A stretch of 64,000 bases of DNA from the NCBI RefSeq assembly GCF_028607085.1, contig NZ_CP117411.1, positions 806,001 through 870,000 on the forward strand, read 5' to 3'. This document shows, piece by piece, positions 60,375 through 64,000 of this stretch (position 1 is its first letter; each line of letters starts with the position of its first letter). The position numbers were made by a program, and so were the translations under genes. This DNA comes from Sphingomonas naphthae (GTDB lineage Bacteria > Pseudomonadota > Alphaproteobacteria > Sphingomonadales > Sphingomonadaceae). The notes below the pieces were generated by a model. The model was not told the origin of the DNA, searched no databases, and was given only the letters and a program-made list of their open reading frames with translations.

Positions 60375-61427
60375 GAGCGTGCTGCGGATAGATTGAATCG
60401 ATTGGGGATTCCCGACGGTCGCTGGATGTGATTCAAGCTGCTGGCTGGCGAGGAGGTCAGTCAGAATGGCACGAGCCTATTCGCAAGATTTGAGGGACCG
60501 GGTGATCGATGCGGTGCTGCGTGGCGGAGAGAGCCGGCGGTCTGCGTCGCGGCGCTTCGGGGTAAGCGAGGCCTCGGCGATCAAATGGGTGCAGCGGGTC
60601 GAGCGGCTGGGTGACCGGCGGTGCGCCGGCACTGGCGGGCACCGTCCCTCGAAGGTGAAGCCGGAGCGCGACTGGTTGCTGGCGACGATCGCGGAGGAGC
60701 CCGACATCACACTGGCGGCCCTGTCGGCCCGGCTACTGGCCGAGCGCGGCGTACGGGCGGACACCGGCATGCTGTCGCGCTTCTTCACCGGCGAAGGCAT
60801 CAGCTTCAAAAAAAACCGTGCTGCCCAGCGAGCAGGACCGGCGTGACGTTGCCCGCCGGCGGGCGAGCTGGAAACGGTATCAGGGCAAGCTCGATCCCCG
60901 GCGGCTGGTCTTTATCGACGAGACCTGGGCCAAGACCAACATGACGCGCACCCATGGGCGTTGTCGGCGCGGGGAGCGTCTCCATGCCAAGGTGCCGCAT
61001 GGCCACTGGAAGACGCTGACTTTCCTGGCGGCGCTCCGCCACGACCGGATCGATGCACCTGCGGTGATCGATGGCCCGATCAACGGCAAAAGCTTCCTCG
61101 CCTACGTCGAGCAAATCCTCATCCCGACGCTTGGCCCCGGCGACATCGTCATCCTCGACAATCTCGGCAGCCACAAAGGTGAGGCTGTGCGCAGCGCCAT
61201 CCGGGCCGCAGGTGCAAGGCTACTGTTCCTTCCGCCCTACAGCCCAGACCTCAACCCGATCGAGCAGGTCTTCGCCAAGCTCAAGACGCTCCTCCGCAAG
61301 GCCGCAGAGCGCACTGTCGAAACCACATGGCGACGCATCGGATCGCTCCTCGACGCCTTCTACCCGTCCGAATGCGCCAATTACCTCGTCAACTCCGGCT
61401 ATGCTTCAATCTAATAACAGAATGCTC
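60375..61427 (+). mobile_element. IS630-family insertion sequence
   Basis: About 1053 bases. The left end GAGCGTGCTGCGGATAGATT and the inverted right end (GAGCATTCTGTTATTAGATT on the opposite strand) share a TAGATTGAA core and an imperfect start. Both are flanked by TA (60373-60374 and 61428-61429), the target duplication of IS630/Tc1 elements. It contains one transposase in two frames. It lies between a decayed gene and the end of the DUF1275 gene. Confidence 0.85.
60466..61414 (+). CDS. IS630 transposase in two overlapping frames
   Basis: The first frame (60466-60846) has the helix-turn-helix part ([34 protein letters not shown]). The second (to 61414) has the DDE core: [21 protein letters not shown] and [12 protein letters not shown]. 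The frames join at a run of eight A (60808-60815): with seven A the sequence reads [11 protein letters not shown] straight through. IS630 elements are known to use frameshifting, so this may be programmed slippage or a simple mutation that silenced the copy. Confidence 0.85.
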
Positions 61428-62119
61428 TAGCGCGGCAGAGGCATGGCGGCGCTCGGGTGGCGAGCGAAGACCAGCGTGCCGATCATCACCAGCGCGCCCG
61501 CCAGACATAAGGGCGCCACAAGGCCACCGTGCGAGACCAGCACCGCGCCGATGGCCGCCCCGGCGAAGATTGCCGCGACGCTGGCGATCCGCCGGCCCCG
61601 GTTCGGATTTGCACCGCCCGAAAGCGTGGAATCCGCGGCCAGCCCCGTTACCGTCAGGGTCAGGACGGTGGTCGTCAGGTCGGGTATCTTCAACTGGCGG
61701 ATCGTGGCGTTGCGATAGCCCATCGCCAGAGCGGTGAGGGCTATGATCGCGTAAACATGGCTCTCCGGTGCCTGGGTCGGCACGTCGAAATCGATCGCCA
61801 CGATCGCGGCGAGCCACAACAGCCCCGTTTCGATAAGCGCTGATACGGTCAGCCAGCGCCGCAGCGGGCGATCGACATGCAGGCGGCCCGTTCGGCCGGC
61901 CACGACAGCACCGACGAAGAAAGCGCCGATCGCGACAAGATAGGGCGCGATACGAAAGCCCGGCGTGCTGGCGGCGGCAAAGCCCAGGAACACGACATTG
62001 CCCGTCATATTGGCGGTGAACACTTTGCCCAGGCCCAATACGCTGATCGCATCGACCAGCCCGGTCACGACCGACAGCACAAGCAGGAGTTTGGGAAGCG
62101 GAGAGGGGGTATCGGGCAT
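61427..62119 (-). CDS. DUF1275 (YoaK-like) membrane protein
   Basis: 230 residues with six membrane segments. LSVVTGLVDAISVLGLGKVFTANMTGNVVFLGF is the family's opening motif and MGYRNATIRQL...DLTTTVLTLTVTGLA the central one. Function unknown; some homologues are stress-related. Its TAG stop spans the IS630 junction: T and A come from the target duplication and the last G (C on plus) from the IS, which happens to preserve the stop. Confidence 0.9.
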   Translation of the reverse strand: MPDTPSPLPKLLLVLSVVTGLVDAISVLGLGKVFTANMTGNVVFLGFAAASTPGFRIAPYLVAIGAFFVGAVVAGRTGRLHVDRPLRRWLTVSALIETGLLWLAAIVAIDFDVPTQAPESHVYAIIALTALAMGYRNATIRQLKIPDLTTTVLTLTVTGLAADSTLSGGANPNRGRRIASVAAIFAGAAIGAVLVSHGGLVAPLCLAGALVMIGTLVFARHPSAAMPLPR

Positions 62120-62131
62120 CAGCCAGACCTT

Positions 62132-63475
62132 TCAGAAACGGAAGTTGCTTTCGAGACAGAGCATCCCGATCGTGCGGGCGGCGCCGGTATCGCGCAGAAA
62201 GCGCCCCGCCGCGAAGGCGGAGAGCGAGGCGGAAAGTTCCAGTTCAGGCGTGGCCTGCCAGGCAACCGTCGCCTCCATCTCCTTCCCGATGAATCGCGCG
62301 CTCGATCCGCCGGCCGGGCGGATCAGATTGCCCGGAATGGCGTAGACGCCATCGGCCGCAGCGTACCGCCAGTAGACCATGGCGGAGAAGCCGGCGGAGA
62401 GCCCGTTGCCGAGCGAAAGGCCGACATGGGGATTGGCGCTCACGATATTGCTCGGGCCGATCGGTGACAGTTCACCGAAATATTTTCCCTTGGGAAACAA
62501 GGCGTTGAAGGCGCCGAGCGTGCGGTCGCCTGCGGTGCGGTCCCCGCTCACGACGTTCAAGCGCAGCGTCGCCTCGGGCGCCAATGGTGCGGCAGGCCAG
62601 CTCTTGCCGCCCTCGACGGCAATGGTCCACGCGCGGCTATGTTGGCCCCCGAAGCGACCGAATTGCGCAACCGCCTCGATATTCCAGCGCCAGTCGTGGC
62701 GGCTGCCGTGGAGGCGCGCGCCGAGGCTGTGGCGCCGCTCGCGCCCAATCTGCCCGGCATAGCGCGCGGCGTGATTGCGATAGTCGAGATGATAAAGGTC
62801 GATGCCGGGAAATGCGGCATAGATGCCCGTCAACGATCGGGTCTTGGCACGGCGGTCGTCGAAACTTGCGGGCCCCGGCGTCACCGGGCGCACGGCGATC
62901 AGGCTTACGCGCGCCGGGCCGATCGTCGCCAGCGCGCGAAAACCATCGAACGCCAGCGGCACGTTCGGTCCATACCGGGTGCCGATCAGCCGCTCGCTGC
63001 CGAGCGACAGCATCTGGCGGCCGGCGCGCAGGGTCACAGGCCCAAGCCGGACGTCCGCGAACGCCTGCATCATGTCGATCCGTGTCTGGTCGATCGGGCC
63101 GGCCGCGGGGGCGACCCCGATCGCATAAGCGGCGATCGGCTGGACGAAAGCGCGCATCGGTCCGGCGTGCAAATCGGCATAGGGCATGGTCCGCAGCCAC
63201 AGATACCCGTCGTCCCGCTCCGCCCCCCAGGACGGCGATCGATAGCTTTCGCTGCGCGCCCGGATTTCGATACCGGTGGTCAAATAGACATTCGCATCAA
63301 GCGGGATATATTTGAACGGCTCGGTCCAGCGCGTCTCCCCGCCAGGTGCATTGGCGAGGTTCGACCAATCCTCGTCGTAGCGGGTCGTCGTCAGGGTCGG
63401 CGGCTGCCAGGCCTCGCGTGTCTGCGCCGCCGCCGGGGCAGCGATCACGGCGGCGGCGAGGATCAGCCTACGCAC
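62132..63475 (-). CDS. Alginate-export (AlgE-like) family outer membrane porin
   Basis: 447 residues with a signal peptide (about 1-18). The alternating strands and motifs RRTFVQP-like AFVQPIAAYAIG, QAFADVRLGPVTLRAGRQML, GSERLIGTRYGPNVPLAFDG and a C-terminal ESNFRF place it in the alginate_exp barrel family, whose members also include nutrient porins. Given the neighbours a hydrocarbon or aromatic porin is as likely as alginate. It starts within the end of the DoxX gene (overlap of eight bases). Confidence 0.85.
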   Translation of the reverse strand: MRRLILAAAVIAAPAAAQTREAWQPPTLTTTRYDEDWSNLANAPGGETRWTEPFKYIPLDANVYLTTGIEIRARSESYRSPSWGAERDDGYLWLRTMPYADLHAGPMRAFVQPIAAYAIGVAPAAGPIDQTRIDMMQAFADVRLGPVTLRAGRQMLSLGSERLIGTRYGPNVPLAFDGFRALATIGPARVSLIAVRPVTPGPASFDDRRAKTRSLTGIYAAFPGIDLYHLDYRNHAARYAGQIGRERRHSLGARLHGSRHDWRWNIEAVAQFGRFGGQHSRAWTIAVEGGKSWPAAPLAPEATLRLNVVSGDRTAGDRTLGAFNALFPKGKYFGELSPIGPSNIVSANPHVGLSLGNGLSAGFSAMVYWRYAAADGVYAIPGNLIRPAGGSSARFIGKEMEATVAWQATPELELSASLSAFAAGRFLRDTGAARTIGMLCLESNFRF

Positions 63476-63893
63476 GGTCGCGGCGGGTGATCATGGCGAC
63501 CAGCACGAAGCCGCCGATCAGGCCGGTGTGCTCGAAGAAGGCGTTGGTCGCCATGAAGCGCGCCACCCCACCCGGCATCGACCAGAAAGCGTTGGCGGTG
63601 ATCGCGGCAAGCAGCGTGAACACGCCGAGCATACCCGCCCCGAGCCATACCAGCCGCCCCGACAGGATCAGGAGCGGGCCGATCAGTTCGATCGCGATCG
63701 TCAACGCCGCCCACATCGCAGGCGGGCTCATGCCGAAATGGGCCTGCTCCGCCACCGCCGCCGGCCAGTCGGACAGCTTGACGATGCCGCCGAGCAGATA
63801 GGCGCCGACCAGCGCCAGCCGGGCGACAAACCCCACCGGCGGCCAATCGAGGATGCGGCCCACGAAGCGGGGCGTTTGCGGATATGTCATCAT
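63468..63893 (-). CDS. DoxX-family membrane protein
   Basis: 141 residues with four membrane segments. RLALVGAYLLGGIVKLSDWPAAV, IAIELIGPLLILSGR and FTLLAAITANAFWSMPG are DoxX/DoxD marks. These small proteins are linked to redox or copper-related membrane functions but the substrate is uncertain. Two ATG codons lie side by side (63888 and 63891, read leftward) after GGGAG. It is coupled to the porin gene. Confidence 0.88.
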   Translation of the reverse strand: MMTYPQTPRFVGRILDWPPVGFVARLALVGAYLLGGIVKLSDWPAAVAEQAHFGMSPPAMWAALTIAIELIGPLLILSGRLVWLGAGMLGVFTLLAAITANAFWSMPGGVARFMATNAFFEHTGLIGGFVLVAMITRRDRA

Positions 63894-63913
63894 GGTTTCT
63901 CCCATCCTCATCG

Positions 63914-64000
63914 TCAGACCGCCCAGCAGCCGCAACCGAACGCCCCCCAGAAGGTCTGCACGTCCGCCGCCGGCACGGTTCCGCCGAGGGCGGCGGCATG
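63914..64000 (-). CDS. C-terminal end of an unidentified gene ending in GCGCW
   Basis: Only the last 28 codons are in the window. The reading ends ...TVPAADVQTFWGAFGCGCWAV with a stop at 63914-63916, 20 bases before the DoxX start, so it is probably the operon's upstream gene. The C-x-C tail beside Trp could bind metal. I cannot assign a family; MNIO-linked proteins occur next to DoxX in other genomes, but this tail is not diagnostic. Confidence 0.45.
   Translation of the reverse strand, partial: HAAALGGTVPAADVQTFWGAFGCGCWAV

Noticed and set aside
1-64000. CRISPR arrays, prophage or integrative element
   Set aside because: No regularly spaced direct repeats, phage structural genes, integrase or tRNA-associated duplication were found; the IS630 copy is the only clear mobile element.

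Overview
This 64 kb window is chromosomal DNA from a GC-rich alphaproteobacterium, most likely a Sphingomonas-like member of the Sphingomonadaceae. Reasons: dnaA sits next to rpsT rather than dnaN; there is an RcdA/DUF1465 homologue, DUF465 and DUF4169 proteins, a TonB-dependent receptor with the typical VVTGSR plug start, a FecI/FecR pair, and the dispersed palindromes (CATTGCGAGCGCAGCGAAG, CCCGAGCGAAGTCGAGG and GCTCCTGCGAAGGCAGGAGC types) common in that family. Gene density is high and both strands are used. The only clear mobile element is one IS630-type insertion near the right end.

Layout, left to right. 1-3.4 kb: the end of an exopolyphosphatase gene on the minus strand, tRNA-Gln(CTG), and the copAB copper-resistance pair. 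3.4-6.3 kb: rpsT with a strong terminator, dnaA and two small proteins. 6.3-9.4 kb: a candidate small RNA, an RNase H-like protein, a DUF4169 protein and a LytS/LytTR-type two-component pair. 9.5-11.9 kb: a surface-lipoprotein candidate followed by its probable Slam (DUF560) outer-membrane exporter. 12-19 kb: glutaminase, XdhC, PilZ, two divergent DUF465 proteins, a small heat-shock protein behind a ROSE-type RNA thermometer, RcdA and an S46 dipeptidyl peptidase. 19.1-26.7 kb: a seven-gene run with mostly overlapping start and stop codons: NodT-type outer membrane lipoprotein, MacA-like adaptor, MacB-like ATPase and permease, EF-hand protein, OmpR-type regulator and histidine kinase. 26.7-30.4 kb: Crp/Fnr regulator, GAF protein and M3 oligopeptidase. 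30.6-34.3 kb: branched-chain 2-oxoacid dehydrogenase E1alpha, E1beta and E2. 34.4-38.9 kb: MarR, motA, a 48-codon coupled ORF, motB, AlgH/YqgE, an exported protein and a HEAT-like protein. 39-41 kb: ahcY behind a perfect 20-bp palindrome.

41-47.6 kb: a minus-strand cluster (pgeF, GNAT, SDR, pcaF, pcaJ, pcaI) with a divergent IclR regulator; these genes do the last steps of the 3-oxoadipate pathway. 47.7-58.3 kb: a probable substrate-uptake locus. An ECF sigma factor, FecR-type anti-sigma, MHS permease and FG-GAP/ASPIC protein are transcribed leftward. Divergently, a TonB receptor with an STN signalling domain is followed by an Ntn-type acylase. 58.4-64 kb: pirin and a divergent LysR, a decayed TMEM175 (DUF1211) gene, the IS630 element, a DUF1275 protein, an alginate-export-type porin, DoxX and one gene cut by the window end.

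The most interesting items are the Slam/lipoprotein pair, the sigma/anti-sigma/receptor/acylase/permease locus, the ROSE thermometer, the coupled ORF between motA and motB, and a repeat palindrome captured in frame inside the E2 linker. All functional names come from reading protein motifs by eye; no database search was run.
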